Origin: an uncultured Pseudomonadota bacterium
Lineage (GTDB): Bacteria > Myxococcota_A > UBA796 > SXON01
Length of the DNA stretch: 46,988 bases
Assembly: GCA_903875225.1 (NCBI GenBank)
Contig: CAIQVJ010000121.1
Location: 1 to 46,988, forward strand
Reading direction: 5' to 3'
The notes below the pieces were generated by a model, which was not told where the DNA came from, made no database searches, and saw nothing but the letters and a program-made list of their open reading frames with translations. The position numbers and the translations under genes are program-made. Shown piece after piece: positions 15,486-24,280 of this stretch. How positions within the stretch are numbered: position 1 is the first letter of the stretch; every line of letters starts with the position of its first letter.

Positions 15486-18400
15486 CTACGGCGTGCAGGC
15501 CGTCCCGGAGCAGGTGAACGTGGCGTCGTTCCCGTACAGCACGACGGTCCCGTCGTGCAGCGAGATGTCGTTGCTCGACCCGTCCGCGAAATTCTCGTGC
15601 ACGGCGGCTGCCGGGGGCGAGACGACGGCAGCGGTGCCGAAGTCGCACAGCGTGGACGCGAACGACGACGCGCCCGTGCTCATCTTGACGCCACCTCCAT
15701 CGCTCACCGCCAGGTTGTCGTAGATGCCGTACAGGAACAGGGAGCTGCCCGTGCAGGTGAGGTCGCCGATGTTGAACACCCCGGCCCCCACGCTCGCGGT
15801 GTTCGACTCGATGGAGCTGGTACCCATCGCCAGCGCACCCGAGTTGTCGATCGCCACCCCGCCGCCGTAGTCGGCGTCGTTGCCAGAGACCGTGGTGCCC
15901 GACAGCGTGGTGGTGCCGCCGCCGACGTAGAGTCCGCCGCCATCCAGGGCCGTGTTCCCGCTGATCGTGCCTGCGATGGCCGCGGCCGCTCCGAGCCAGG
16001 CGCCGCCGCCGTCTCCGGTGGCGGCGTTGTTCGAGAGCGTGAGCCCGGTGGCGCTGATGGTGCCCGCATTGGAGTAGATGCCGCCGCCATCGACCGTCGC
16101 GGTGTTGTTCGAGAACGTCGCGTTCGTGGCCGTGAGCGAGCCCGCGTCGATCAGGAGGCCACCGCCGCTGTCTGCGAGGCCCGAGGTCACGCTCGTGGAC
16201 GTGAGCGTGACCGCACCGCCGTAGATGGCGAAGTTGCCGCCGTTCAGCGCCGCAGTACCGCCGGTGACCGTCGTCCCCACGCTGCTGGAGGTGGTGAACA
16301 ACGCGGTCGTCGTCGTGTCGATGTACACGTTGCCGCCGTACCCCGCCGCCCCGTTCCCGCTGAGCGTTCCGCCCGAGACGGTGAGGGCGCCGGTGCCCTC
16401 CACGAAGATGCCGCCACCGTCGCCGCCGGTGGCGTCGTTCATGGAGATCGACGGTGTGGTGAGCGAGACGTTCGCGTTGGTGATGCCGATGCCGCCGCCG
16501 CCCGTCGTCCCGGTCGTCGCGTTGCCGGAGATCACGGTCCCGGCGCTGAACGTGGCCGTCCCGCCCCGGAATGCGGCGCCGCCCCCGATGCCCCCGGCGT
16601 CGTTGTTCGAGATCGTGTGGCTGGTGCCGATGTTGAGCGTGCCCCCGGACTGGTAGTAGCCGCCGCCGTCGTCGCCCGCGACGTTGGTGCTCACCGTGGA
16701 GGTGGAGCTCAAGCTCGCGGTGCCGCCGGCGATCGCGACGGCGCCGCCGTCACCCCCGGCGGAGTTGCCGGTGATGGCGTTGTAGTACGAGGTCCAGGTC
16801 CCACCCGCGATGTAGAGGGCGCCGCCGTTCGTGGACGTCGCCACATCCCCGGTGAACGTGTTCCCCGCGCTCACCGACGAGCCCGTGAGCGTGGCCGTAC
16901 CGCCCGCCATGTACACGCCACCGCCGCTGGTGGCCGCCGTGTTGGACGTGAACGCGATCGATCCCGACGTGCTCAGGGTCCCGCCCGCCATGTACAGGCC
17001 GCCGCCGTTCGTGCCCGCCACGTTCTGCGTCACCACCGCAGTCACCGCCTCCAGCCGCGCGTTGGTGTCCATCCAGATCCCGCCGCCCTGCTGCGTTGCG
17101 GTGTTTGCCTGGATCGTGGCGCCGGACAACTTCACACTCGCGTAGTCGTCCACGGCGATGCCCCCGCCGTAGCTCGCTGCACCCGCCCACACGGTCGTGG
17201 ACGTGAGCGACACCGTGTAGGTGCTCGCGCTCGGGGCGGTGCTCGCGACCGCGTAGACGGCGCCGCCATAGCCGGCCGTTCCGCCGCCGTGGCGGAGCGT
17301 GAGGTTGGAGACGGAGACGTGCCCGCCGTTCACGCTGAGCGCGCTCGCCGAAGACCCGCCGTCGAGTGTGGGGCTGCCGTTCATCGCCGTGATCGAGGCG
17401 TCCACCCCGGTGGCGCTGACCCTGCCGTACGTCGTGGTCGAGCCGCACAGGTACAACGTGTCGCCCGAGGCGAGCGTGCGGCTGCCCGGCGACGAGGACG
17501 TGCCCGAGAAGGTGGACGTGATGTCGGTCCAGGTCGACCCGTTGTTGACCGACACCTTGCCCGACTCGCTGGCCGTGGTCCAACTCCCGCTGCCGGTGCA
17601 GTTGTTGTATTGGTTGTCGCAGATCTCGGGTGCCCCGGTGTACACGTACCGATCGGCGTCGTCGCAGTCGGTGGAGGTCGTGATGCCCGACGAGATCGAG
17701 CAACTCCCGGTGCCAGCGCCGTTCCCGTCGCCGTCGCCGTCGGTGTAGTAGAGCGTCAGCCCGTCGTCGATCGAGCTGTTGCAGTTGTCGTCGACTCCGT
17801 TGCAGGTCTCGGTCGCTCCCGGGTGGGTGGTCGCGACCGTGTCGGCGCAGTCCGTCGTGGGATCGGAGGTGGTCCCCTCGTAGCTGTCGGCGCAGTCGGT
17901 GTCGGCGGAGACCCGGGTGTCTCCGGTGGTGTCCAGGTAGCCGTCGTTGTCGTCGTCGTCGAAGCAGACCTCGCCACCGTCGCAGTTCTCGTCGATGCTG
18001 TCGCCGGTGATCTCGGAGGCGCCGGGGTGGGCGGCGGCATTGGTGTCGTCGCAGTCCGTCGTGACGTCGGTGTTGGTGCCCTCGTAGCTGTCCGCACAGT
18101 CGGTGTCCGCAGAGATGCGGGTGTCCGCTGTGGCGTCGAGGTAGCCGTCGTTGTCGTCGTCGTCGTAGCAGATCTCCCCGCCGTTGCAGTCCTCGTCGAT
18201 GCTGTCGCCGGTGATCTCGGAGGCGCCGGGATGGATGCCGGCATTGGCGTCGTCGCAGTCGGTCGTGAGGTCCGTGTTGGTCCCCTCGTAGGAGTCGATG
18301 CAGTCCGCGTCGGACGAGACGATGGTGTCCCCGGTGGCGTCGAGGTAGTTGTCGTTGTCGTCGTCGTTGTAGCAGATCTCGCCGCCGTCGCAGCTCTCGT

Positions 18401-21146
18401 CGATCTGGTCGCCCACGATCTCGCTCGCCCCCGGATGCGCGGCGGCGTTGGTGTCGTCGCAGTCGGTGGTCACGTCGGTGTTGGTGCCCTCGTAGCTGTC
18501 CGCACAGTCAGCGTCCGAGGAGACCCGCGTGTCCGCGGTGGTGTCGAGGTAGCCGTCGTTGTCGTCGTCGTCGAAGCAGATCTCGCCGCCGTTGCAGTCC
18601 TCGTCGATGCCGTCGCCCGTGACCTCCGTGGCGCCGGGATGGGCACTCGCGTTGGAGTCGTCACAGTCGGTGGTGGCATCCGTGTTGGTGCCCTCGTTCG
18701 CATCGGCACAGTCGGCGTCGGCGGAGATGCGGACGTCGGCCGTGGTGTCCAGGTAGCCGTCGTTGTCGTCGTCGTCGTAGCAGATCTCGCCGCCGTCGCA
18801 GCTCTCGTCGATGCCGTCGCCGACGACCTCGAACGCGCCGGGGTAGGCGGCGGAGTTCGCGTCGTCACAGTCGGTCGTGGCGTCGGCGTTGGTGCCCTCG
18901 TACGCGTCGGCGCAGTCGGCGTCGACCGAGACGATGGTGTCCGCGGAGGTGTCCAGGTACCCGTCGTTGTCGTCGTCGTTGTAGCAGACCTCGCCCCCGT
19001 CGCAGCTCTCGTCGATCTGGTCGCCGACGACCTCGGTCGCTCCGGGGTACGCAGCAGGGTTCGCGTCGTCGCAGTCCGTGGTGGGATCGGTGTTCGTGCC
19101 CTCATAGGCGTCGCCGCAGCTCGTGTTGGCCGAGACGATGGTGTCGCCCGAGGTGTCGAGGTAGCCGTCGTTGTCGTCGTCGTTGTAGCAGATCTCGTCG
19201 CTGTCGCAATCCTCGTCGACGCCGTCCCCGACGACCTCGAACGCGCCGGGGTGCGCGCTGATGTTGGCATCGTCACAGTCCGTGGTGGGATCGGTGTTGG
19301 TGCCTTCGTTTGCGTCGGCGCAATCGGCATCGGCGGAGACCCGCGTGTCCCCGGTGGTGTCGAGGTAGCCGTCGTTGTCGTCGTCGTCGTAGCAGATCTC
19401 GCCGCTGTTGCAGTCCTCGTCGATGCCGTCCCCGGTGACCTCGGTCGCGCCGGGGTGGGCGCTCGGGTTGGTGTCGTCACAGTCGGTGGTCGGATCGGTG
19501 TTGGTGCCCTCGTTGGCGTCGGCGCAGTCGGTGTCGGCCGAGACGCGGGTCCTGCCCGACCCGTCGAGATAGCCGTCGTTGTCGGTGTCGTCGAAGCAGA
19601 TCTCCCCGCCGTTGCAGTCCTCGTCGTCCTGGTTGCCGACCGTCTCGGTGGCGCCGGGGTGATCGGTGCTGGATGCGTCGTCGCAGTCCGTCGCCACGCT
19701 GGAGTCGAAGTCGCCCGCGGCAGCGCATCGGCACTCGCTGCTCGTCGTGCCGTAGGTGTCGCGATCCCCGTCGTAGTACCGCACCGTGCAGCTCACGGCG
19801 TTGAGATCGTTGGTGTCGCCGTCGCAGTCGTCGTCGTAGGCCGTGGCGCAGGTCTCCGTGCCTGCCGGGCTCACGAGGCGGTCCGTGTCGTCGCAGTCGA
19901 CGCCCAGGCCCGAGCCGTTCTGCCCGTAGCCGTCGCCATCCTGGTCGAAGTCGTTGTTGCCCGCGCAGTCGGCGTCGATGCCGTCATACCAGGCGTCCAC
20001 CGCGCCGGGGTTGGTGTCGCCCGCCAGATCGTCGCAGTCGTCGCCATACTGGCCGCTCGCGTTCCGATAGGTGTCCACGTCGTACCCGTCGGCGTCCTGG
20101 TCGAAGTCGTCGTTCCCCGCGCAGTCCTGGTCGAGGCCGTCATACCAGGTCTCGTCGGCGCCGGGGTTGACCTCGTCGGCGCTCAGCACCGGGAAGCCGT
20201 TGACAGGTACCCAATCCGGGATCTCTGCCGGATCGTCCCAACAGTCGCCGACCGAATAGTAGCTCATGTCATGCGACCAACCCCCGGCGTACCCCGCGTC
20301 GAGGTACGTGTCCCCGTCCTGATCCGCGTCGTTGCCGTCACAATTCTCGTCGTAGCCGTTGTACCAGATCTCCGGGATGTCGGGGTTCGGGTAGATGTCG
20401 GGGTCGGTATCGTCGCACTCCTCGTACGAGGCGAACCCGTCGTTGTCCTGGTCGAAGTCGTTGTTGCCCCCGCAATCCTGATCCGTGCCGTCGTACCACG
20501 TGTCCGCGGCGGTGGGGTGGATGTCGTAGGGATCGATCGGGTCGCCCTGCAACGGTCCGGAGACGGGGTAGCTGCAGTCGGCCTCGGTGCCGTCGTACGT
20601 CACACAACCGGAGTCCGCCACGTCGTAGCAATCGTCGCCGAACACGCCGTCGCTGTTGGGCCAGAGCTCCGAGTCGAAGCCGTCCCCATCCTGATCGAAG
20701 TCGGAGGCTCCGTCGCAGTTCGCATCGATGTCGTCGTACCAGATGTCGTCCGCACCCGGGTGGACGTCCACCGCTCCCAGTTGGCCCATCCCGGCCGAAG
20801 CCGTGAAGTCGGCGGGCACGCTGTCCGGGTCGTCCCAACAGTCGGTGCCCTCCACCCCCTCCTCGTCGGTGAACCCGACGGCGCCGAATCCGTCTCCGTC
20901 GCGGTCGAAGTCCGAGCCGCCCGAGCAGTCGGAGTCGACGCCGTCGTACCAGGCCTCCGTCGCCCCCGGAAAGATGCTGCCATCCCCATCGTTGCAGTCG
21001 CCCTGCGAGAGCGTGACGCCGTCGCCGTCGCCGTCTACAGCCGTCCACTTCGAGGAGCAGCCTTCAAGCAGGATCGGGGCCGCGAACACCGCGATGGACG
21101 CTGCGGGCGCGAGGCGGGAGACGAGGGCGAAAGAATGGAGACGCAT
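15486..21146 (-). CDS. Giant lipoprotein: MopE-type metal-binding repeats plus beta-helix
   Basis: The 1886-residue product has an export signal ending ILLEGC (Cys30), a probable lipoprotein. Residues 31-515 hold irregular MopE-type units (DCDD, PGA.E, DxDC) alternating with DxDGDG loops such as DFDQDGDGYG. Residues 516-1127 are nine tandem 68-residue units, each with ICYDDDDNDGYLD, TTDCDD, HPGA.E and DEDCNGGE, giving four Cys per unit. Residues about 1160-1886 are a Gly/Ser/Thr/Ala-rich parallel beta-helix (repeated GGGIYxxxG). MopE of Methylococcus is a secreted copper-binding protein, and the DxDNDG loops suggest calcium. A surface-displayed, metal-stabilised stalk is inferred. No autotransporter barrel or sorting tail is seen. 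It is the last gene of a run that starts at rpmG. Confidence 0.88.
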   Translation of the reverse strand: MRLHSFALVSRLAPAASIAVFAAPILLEGCSSKWTAVDGDGDGVTLSQGDCNDGDGSIFPGATEAWYDGVDSDCSGGSDFDRDGDGFGAVGFTDEEGVEGTDCWDDPDSVPADFTASAGMGQLGAVDVHPGADDIWYDDIDANCDGASDFDQDGDGFDSELWPNSDGVFGDDCYDVADSGCVTYDGTEADCSYPVSGPLQGDPIDPYDIHPTAADTWYDGTDQDCGGNNDFDQDNDGFASYEECDDTDPDIYPNPDIPEIWYNGYDENCDGNDADQDGDTYLDAGYAGGWSHDMSYYSVGDCWDDPAEIPDWVPVNGFPVLSADEVNPGADETWYDGLDQDCAGNDDFDQDADGYDVDTYRNASGQYGDDCDDLAGDTNPGAVDAWYDGIDADCAGNNDFDQDGDGYGQNGSGLGVDCDDTDRLVSPAGTETCATAYDDDCDGDTNDLNAVSCTVRYYDGDRDTYGTTSSECRCAAAGDFDSSVATDCDDASSTDHPGATETVGNQDDEDCNGGEICFDDTDNDGYLDGSGRTRVSADTDCADANEGTNTDPTTDCDDTNPSAHPGATEVTGDGIDEDCNSGEICYDDDDNDGYLDTTGDTRVSADADCADANEGTNTDPTTDCDDANISAHPGAFEVVGDGVDEDCDSDEICYNDDDNDGYLDTSGDTIVSANTSCGDAYEGTNTDPTTDCDDANPAAYPGATEVVGDQIDESCDGGEVCYNDDDNDGYLDTSADTIVSVDADCADAYEGTNADATTDCDDANSAAYPGAFEVVGDGIDESCDGGEICYDDDDNDGYLDTTADVRISADADCADANEGTNTDATTDCDDSNASAHPGATEVTGDGIDEDCNGGEICFDDDDNDGYLDTTADTRVSSDADCADSYEGTNTDVTTDCDDTNAAAHPGASEIVGDQIDESCDGGEICYNDDDNDNYLDATGDTIVSSDADCIDSYEGTNTDLTTDCDDANAGIHPGASEITGDSIDEDCNGGEICYDDDDNDGYLDATADTRISADTDCADSYEGTNTDVTTDCDDTNAAAHPGASEITGDSIDENCDGGEVCFDDDDNDGYLDTTGDTRVSADTDCADSYEGTTSDPTTDCADTVATTHPGATETCNGVDDNCNSSIDDGLTLYYTDGDGDGNGAGTGSCSISSGITTSTDCDDADRYVYTGAPEICDNQYNNCTGSGSWTTASESGKVSVNNGSTWTDITSTFSGTSSSPGSRTLASGDTLYLCGSTTTYGRVSATGVDASITAMNGSPTLDGGSSASALSVNGGHVSVSNLTLRHGGGTAGYGGAVYAVASTAPSASTYTVSLTSTTVWAGAASYGGGIAVDDYASVKLSGATIQANTATQQGGGIWMDTNARLEAVTAVVTQNVAGTNGGGLYMAGGTLSTSGSIAFTSNTAATSGGGVYMAGGTATLTGSSVSAGNTFTGDVATSTNGGALYIAGGTWTSYYNAITGNSAGGDGGAVAIAGGTASLSSTSTVSTNVAGDDGGGYYQSGGTLNIGTSHTISNNDAGGIGGGAAFRGGTATFSAGTVISGNATTGTTGGGGIGITNANVSLTTPSISMNDATGGDGGGIFVEGTGALTVSGGTLSGNGAAGYGGNVYIDTTTTALFTTSSSVGTTVTGGTAALNGGNFAIYGGAVTLTSTSVTSGLADSGGGLLIDAGSLTATNATFSNNTATVDGGGIYSNAGTISATGLTLSNNAATGDGGGAWLGAAAAIAGTISGNTALDGGGLYVGGGTTTLSGTTVSGNDADYGGGVAIDNSGALAMGTSSIESNTASVGAGVFNIGDLTCTGSSLFLYGIYDNLAVSDGGGVKMSTGASSFASTLCDFGTAAVVSPPAAAVHENFADGSSNDISLHDGTVVLYGNDATFTCSGTACTP
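17766..19601 (-). repeat. Nine tandem 204-bp coding repeats
   Basis: Nine in-frame units of exactly 204 bp begin at 19601, 19397, 19193, 18989, 18785, 18581, 18377, 18173 and 17969 on the minus strand. Each carries a GTC/GTT-rich run on the plus strand encoding poly-Asp/Asn. DNA similarity between units is high, so copy number could change by recombination or slippage without a frameshift. Confidence 0.92.
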
Positions 21147-21212
21147 CCTTACATCGTACCCCGGAACGGGGGCGAGCGCTGCGCGGAGGTGGGGGTGGGC
21201 AGTGCCCCTTTT

Positions 21213-21611
21213 CTACCAGGTCCCCACGATCGAGAGCCCGGTCGGCAGCGGCGACACGGACAGCGACACGGTGGCCCCCCGCCTGTGCCGGGCGTCGAGC
21301 ACGTTCACCTCGCCGATGCCGAGGAGGAGCACGGCAGGGACTGCGCCGGCGGCCGCCAGCAAGGTGATGCCGGCGCCGGAAACGAAGGCAGGGTCGTCGC
21401 ACCGCCCGGGGCAGTTCCCCACCCCCACCGCCAACACGATGCCAAGCGTAGCGGTTCCAGCGGTCGAAAGGAGCGCAAACTCGCCCGTGCGGACCTCGAT
21501 CATACCCTCGTGCTCCTGTTCCTCGGGCGCGCGGCGTTCCCGGGAGCCCGCCTCCGGCATGCCGAGCACGGCGTGGTCCGATCCGAAGGCAAGGGCGACG
21601 AAAGCGAGCAT
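21213..21611 (-). CDS. Small secreted or membrane protein of unknown function
   Basis: I do not recognise this 132-residue protein. A signal-like N-terminus (MLAFVALAFGSDHA) is followed by a charged stretch (about 22-38), two hydrophobic Gly/Ala-rich segments (about 48-65 and 80-100) separated by a small loop with CPGRC, and a C-terminal strand-like tail (ATVSLSVSPLPTGLSIVGTW). The ending, alternating hydrophobic residues up to a terminal aromatic, is like the last strand of an outer-membrane protein, though the protein is small for a barrel. It lies between the glycosyltransferase and the giant repeat-protein genes in the same direction. Confidence 0.6.
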   Translation of the reverse strand: MLAFVALAFGSDHAVLGMPEAGSRERRAPEEQEHEGMIEVRTGEFALLSTAGTATLGIVLAVGVGNCPGRCDDPAFVSGAGITLLAAAGAVPAVLLLGIGEVNVLDARHRRGATVSLSVSPLPTGLSIVGTW

Positions 21612-21647
21612 TCCCGGAAGGTAGTCCGCCGAAGCGCCGCCGACACC

Positions 21648-22685
21648 CTACCCCAACCCCTCCCGCACCACGTCCTCCCAACCCCGGACGCTCCTCCCGG
21701 CGCGCCTTCCGCGCCACGCCGCGATCCCGTCCTCCAGGTCCGGGCCACAATACCCGCCCTCCCCGGTGAGGAGCGCGCAGTCCCCGATGTCCGTGGCGAC
21801 GACGGGCGTGCCCTGCGCCCGGTAGGCGAGGATCTTCAACGGGCAGAACCAGGGCGGGGCATCGGAACGGTAGGGTGCCAACCCGATGTCCATGGCCGCC
21901 ACGTGGTCGGCGACCGCCCGCTCCGGCACCTGCCCGACGTTCAGCAACCGCGGATGCGTGATCCGGACAGGCCCCTCCCCCACGCAGAGCCCGACAGCGT
22001 CCGGAAACCGATCGAGCACCGTGGGGAGGCGCTCGATGCCGTGCCAGGGCTTCATGGACCCGAGGAACCCGATCACGAATCTGCCGTCGACCCCGAGTCG
22101 GGCCCTGGTACCGTCGCGGTCGCCCACCTGCGGGGTCATGCCGTTCGGCACGTGACGGACGTCCCGCGCGCCCCGGCTGCGCGCCCAGTCGGCGAGCCAC
22201 GCGCTGACGGTGAGCACGCGTGGGGCGGCGAGCAGGGCCTCGTCCTCGTACAGGGAGGCGAGCCAGGGGAGCGTGAGCGACTCGAACCGCGCGCGCTCGA
22301 CCGCGAGGGGGGCGTTCACCTCGAGGATCCAGGGGATGCCTTCGCGGTGGATGCGCAGCCCGGCGTCGGAGTAGAGCGTGTGGCGCTGCCAGAGCAGCGT
22401 GGGGGCGTAGGCGAGCGCGGGTTCGACGAGCGCGCGGCTGAACCGCAGCTCGTTGAGCTCCCGGAACCGGTTGAGAGCGCGAGGCCAGGCGGGCTCGGCC
22501 GCGGGGCACAGCACGGAGATGCCCTCGCCGTCGTGCTCTCCGCGCGCGTCGGAGCGGCGGGCGCAGAGGATCGGCGCCCCGAGCGCCCGGGCAATCCCAC
22601 GCAGGTGGGCGGATGCGCCCGAGGGGCCGAGCGCGGGGATGCCCGGCGCAGCGCAGAGCACCAGCGGGCGCGTGCCGGCGATCAT
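21648..22685 (-). CDS. GT4-like glycosyltransferase
   Basis: The 345-residue protein has the GT-B layout. The N-terminal domain has the Gly-rich loop ALGPSGASAHLRGIARAL. The C-terminal domain has FVIGFLGSMKPWHGIERL, VPNGM before it, and the nucleotide-sugar region PLKILAYRAQGTPVVATD. These are typical of family 4 retaining glycosyltransferases, which move a sugar from a nucleotide donor to a glycan, lipid or protein. It is slightly short for the family but intact. It sits 12 bases after the rhomboid gene and upstream of the giant surface lipoprotein gene, so glycan decoration of the envelope or of that protein is possible, without direct evidence. Confidence 0.85.
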   Translation of the reverse strand: MIAGTRPLVLCAAPGIPALGPSGASAHLRGIARALGAPILCARRSDARGEHDGEGISVLCPAAEPAWPRALNRFRELNELRFSRALVEPALAYAPTLLWQRHTLYSDAGLRIHREGIPWILEVNAPLAVERARFESLTLPWLASLYEDEALLAAPRVLTVSAWLADWARSRGARDVRHVPNGMTPQVGDRDGTRARLGVDGRFVIGFLGSMKPWHGIERLPTVLDRFPDAVGLCVGEGPVRITHPRLLNVGQVPERAVADHVAAMDIGLAPYRSDAPPWFCPLKILAYRAQGTPVVATDIGDCALLTGEGGYCGPDLEDGIAAWRGRRAGRSVRGWEDVVREGLG

Positions 22686-22698
22686 GGGCGGGACACGG

Positions 22699-23991
22699 CT
22701 ACGATCCCGCTGTGGTCAGGAGGCTCGCGATCACGCCATCGCCGAGCGACCGTCGGCCGGAGCAGGTGCCCGGTGCATCACAGGCGGGGGGCAACAGGTA
22801 GCCGGCGCGCGTGCGCAGGCCATCGTGCTCGACCACGCGCTCGATGATCACCCAGGGCTCCTCGGCATTGTCGACGACGATGCGGACGGCGTCCCCCTCG
22901 GCCGACACGGTGGCCGCGCCCCGCAACCAGTCGCCCCACAGCGCCCGCTCGCGCTCCGCCAGGGGCGTATCGCCCTCCCCTCGCGCGACGAACGTGCCCG
23001 CGAACACCGGGTACCTGTCGCCCGACGACCACGCGTGCATGCCCCAGAACCGCCCCGTGTGCTCCAACCAGCGCGACGGCAACGTGATCGTCGCCTGCTC
23101 GGACACCTCCGTCCGGCTCCACAGACCGGACCACAGCGTCACCGGGGTGAGCGGCAGGAGGCCCGTGGCGACCAGGGCTGCGGCTGTCAACCAACGCCCG
23201 CGGCTCGGCGCGAGGGGATTGCACGACACGCCCGCGAGCGCTCCGCCGACGAGCCCGCCCGCGTGCCCGACGAGCGAGACGCCCGGACCATCGAACAGGC
23301 TCATGAACGCGAGCGGGAGGAAGAGCACGAGATTGCCGATGCCATACCGGCTCTGGAGCTCATGGGGCACGAGGGGCCCGAACCGGAACCCGATGGCGAT
23401 CTGTGCGCCCCAGAGCCCGTACGCGAGCGTGCTGGCGCCCACCACGGGGAGATCGCTCCACAGGAGGATGGCGACGGTGCTGCCGAGCAGCGCCCCGGCG
23501 AGCACCGACGCCGCGCCCCAGGCCCCGAGCACCCGCTCGGTGCGGTAGCCGCAATAGGCCAGCAGCGGCAGGTTCACCCCGAGGTGCCCCAGGCCCACGT
23601 GGGTGAACGCGGCGGTGAACGGGGTCCACCACGCGCCGTCGAGGACGGTGTGCTCGAAGCCCACGGCGCTCCAGGCGAGCAGCCGGTCGTTCCAGCCGAT
23701 CACCGCCCCCACGCCCTGGACGATGCCGACGATGCCGATCACTGCGCACAGGGCGCCTGTCACCCACGTCATCGTGGGGCGCCGCAGCCGGGCACACATC
23801 CGCGCCTCGTCGGAAGCGAGCACGTCGCGCAGGGCAGCGATCTCCCGCGCGGGGGCGAAGCCCTCGCCCGTCCACTCCGGATGCTGCACGTGAACGCTGT
23901 CCGGAAGACGACCCCTGCGCAGCTCTTCTTCGAGCTCCGCAGGAGGCATCAACAGGGTTTCGGAGGCGTGGCGGACCTGCGCTGGAGGCAC
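22699..23991 (-). CDS. Rhomboid-family intramembrane protease with N- and C-terminal extra domains
   Basis: The 430-residue protein carries a rhomboid core at about 75-290: HVGLGHLGVN (His136, Asn140), catalytic Ser187 in VVGASTLAYG, and His243 in VGHAGGLVGG. The Ser-His dyad is complete. Residues about 12-62 (LMPPAELEEELRRGRL and on) look like a GYF_2-type small domain similar to those of the zinc-ribbon proteins at 33174-36308. After the last helix comes a soluble domain of about 140 residues (290-430) with two Cys near the end that I do not recognise. Start is GTG at 23991; an ATG at residue 15 is an alternative. Rhomboids cleave membrane proteins within or near their helices. Confidence 0.88.
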   Translation of the reverse strand: MPPAQVRHASETLLMPPAELEEELRRGRLPDSVHVQHPEWTGEGFAPAREIAALRDVLASDEARMCARLRRPTMTWVTGALCAVIGIVGIVQGVGAVIGWNDRLLAWSAVGFEHTVLDGAWWTPFTAAFTHVGLGHLGVNLPLLAYCGYRTERVLGAWGAASVLAGALLGSTVAILLWSDLPVVGASTLAYGLWGAQIAIGFRFGPLVPHELQSRYGIGNLVLFLPLAFMSLFDGPGVSLVGHAGGLVGGALAGVSCNPLAPSRGRWLTAAALVATGLLPLTPVTLWSGLWSRTEVSEQATITLPSRWLEHTGRFWGMHAWSSGDRYPVFAGTFVARGEGDTPLAERERALWGDWLRGAATVSAEGDAVRIVVDNAEEPWVIIERVVEHDGLRTRAGYLLPPACDAPGTCSGRRSLGDGVIASLLTTAGS

Positions 23992-24007
23992 GTCCGTAGC
24001 TTACCGC

Positions 24008-24196
24008 CTACTTCGTCTCTTTGTGCGCCGTGACCTTGCGCTCGTAGCGGCAGTACTTCTTCAGCTCCATCCGCGCTGCGGTGTTCTTCTTGTTCTTCTG
24101 CGTCACGTACCGGCTCACGCCGGGAACGCCGCTTTCGCGGCAGGTGGTGCACTCGAGGTGGATGACCTGACGGCCCTGTGCCTTCTTCTTCGCCAT
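24008..24196 (-). CDS. rpmG: 50S ribosomal protein L33
   Basis: The 62-residue protein is L33: VIHLECTTC, a Val/Gly/Pro-containing insertion (ESGVPGVSRYV), KNKKNTAARMELKKYC and ending HKETK. Cys16, Cys19 and Cys49 are kept, but the fourth zinc position is Glu52 (KKYCRYE in place of CxxC). It is thus intermediate between zinc-binding (C+) and zinc-free (C-) forms of L33. The start has GGAG seven bases upstream. The gene is followed, 16 bases on, by the rhomboid gene in the same direction. Confidence 0.95.
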   Translation of the reverse strand: MAKKKAQGRQVIHLECTTCRESGVPGVSRYVTQKNKKNTAARMELKKYCRYERKVTAHKETK

Positions 24197-24280
24197 GTTC
24201 GACTCCGTTCGGAAAAGTACCGGGGCGGCTATGTCGCAGGAGCCGGTACGTCAAGGGATGGCCGCCCGGGGATCCCGGGC

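Noticed and set aside
17766..19601. Regular repeats considered as a CRISPR array
   Set aside because: The period is 204 bp, in frame with a protein, and there are no unique spacers or cas genes.
15405..22847. 2480-codon open frame on the plus strand, the longest in the window
   Set aside because: It lies antisense to the repeat/beta-helix lipoprotein, a small secreted-protein gene and the glycosyltransferase gene, which have signal peptides and family motifs. Its translation is Val/Gly/Arg-rich with no domain. GC-rich codon bias and the 204-bp repeats explain the lack of stops.
24197..24280. tRNA gene sought between rpmG and transaldolase
   Set aside because: No cloverleaf or T-loop sequence is present; the stems there belong to the repeat element.
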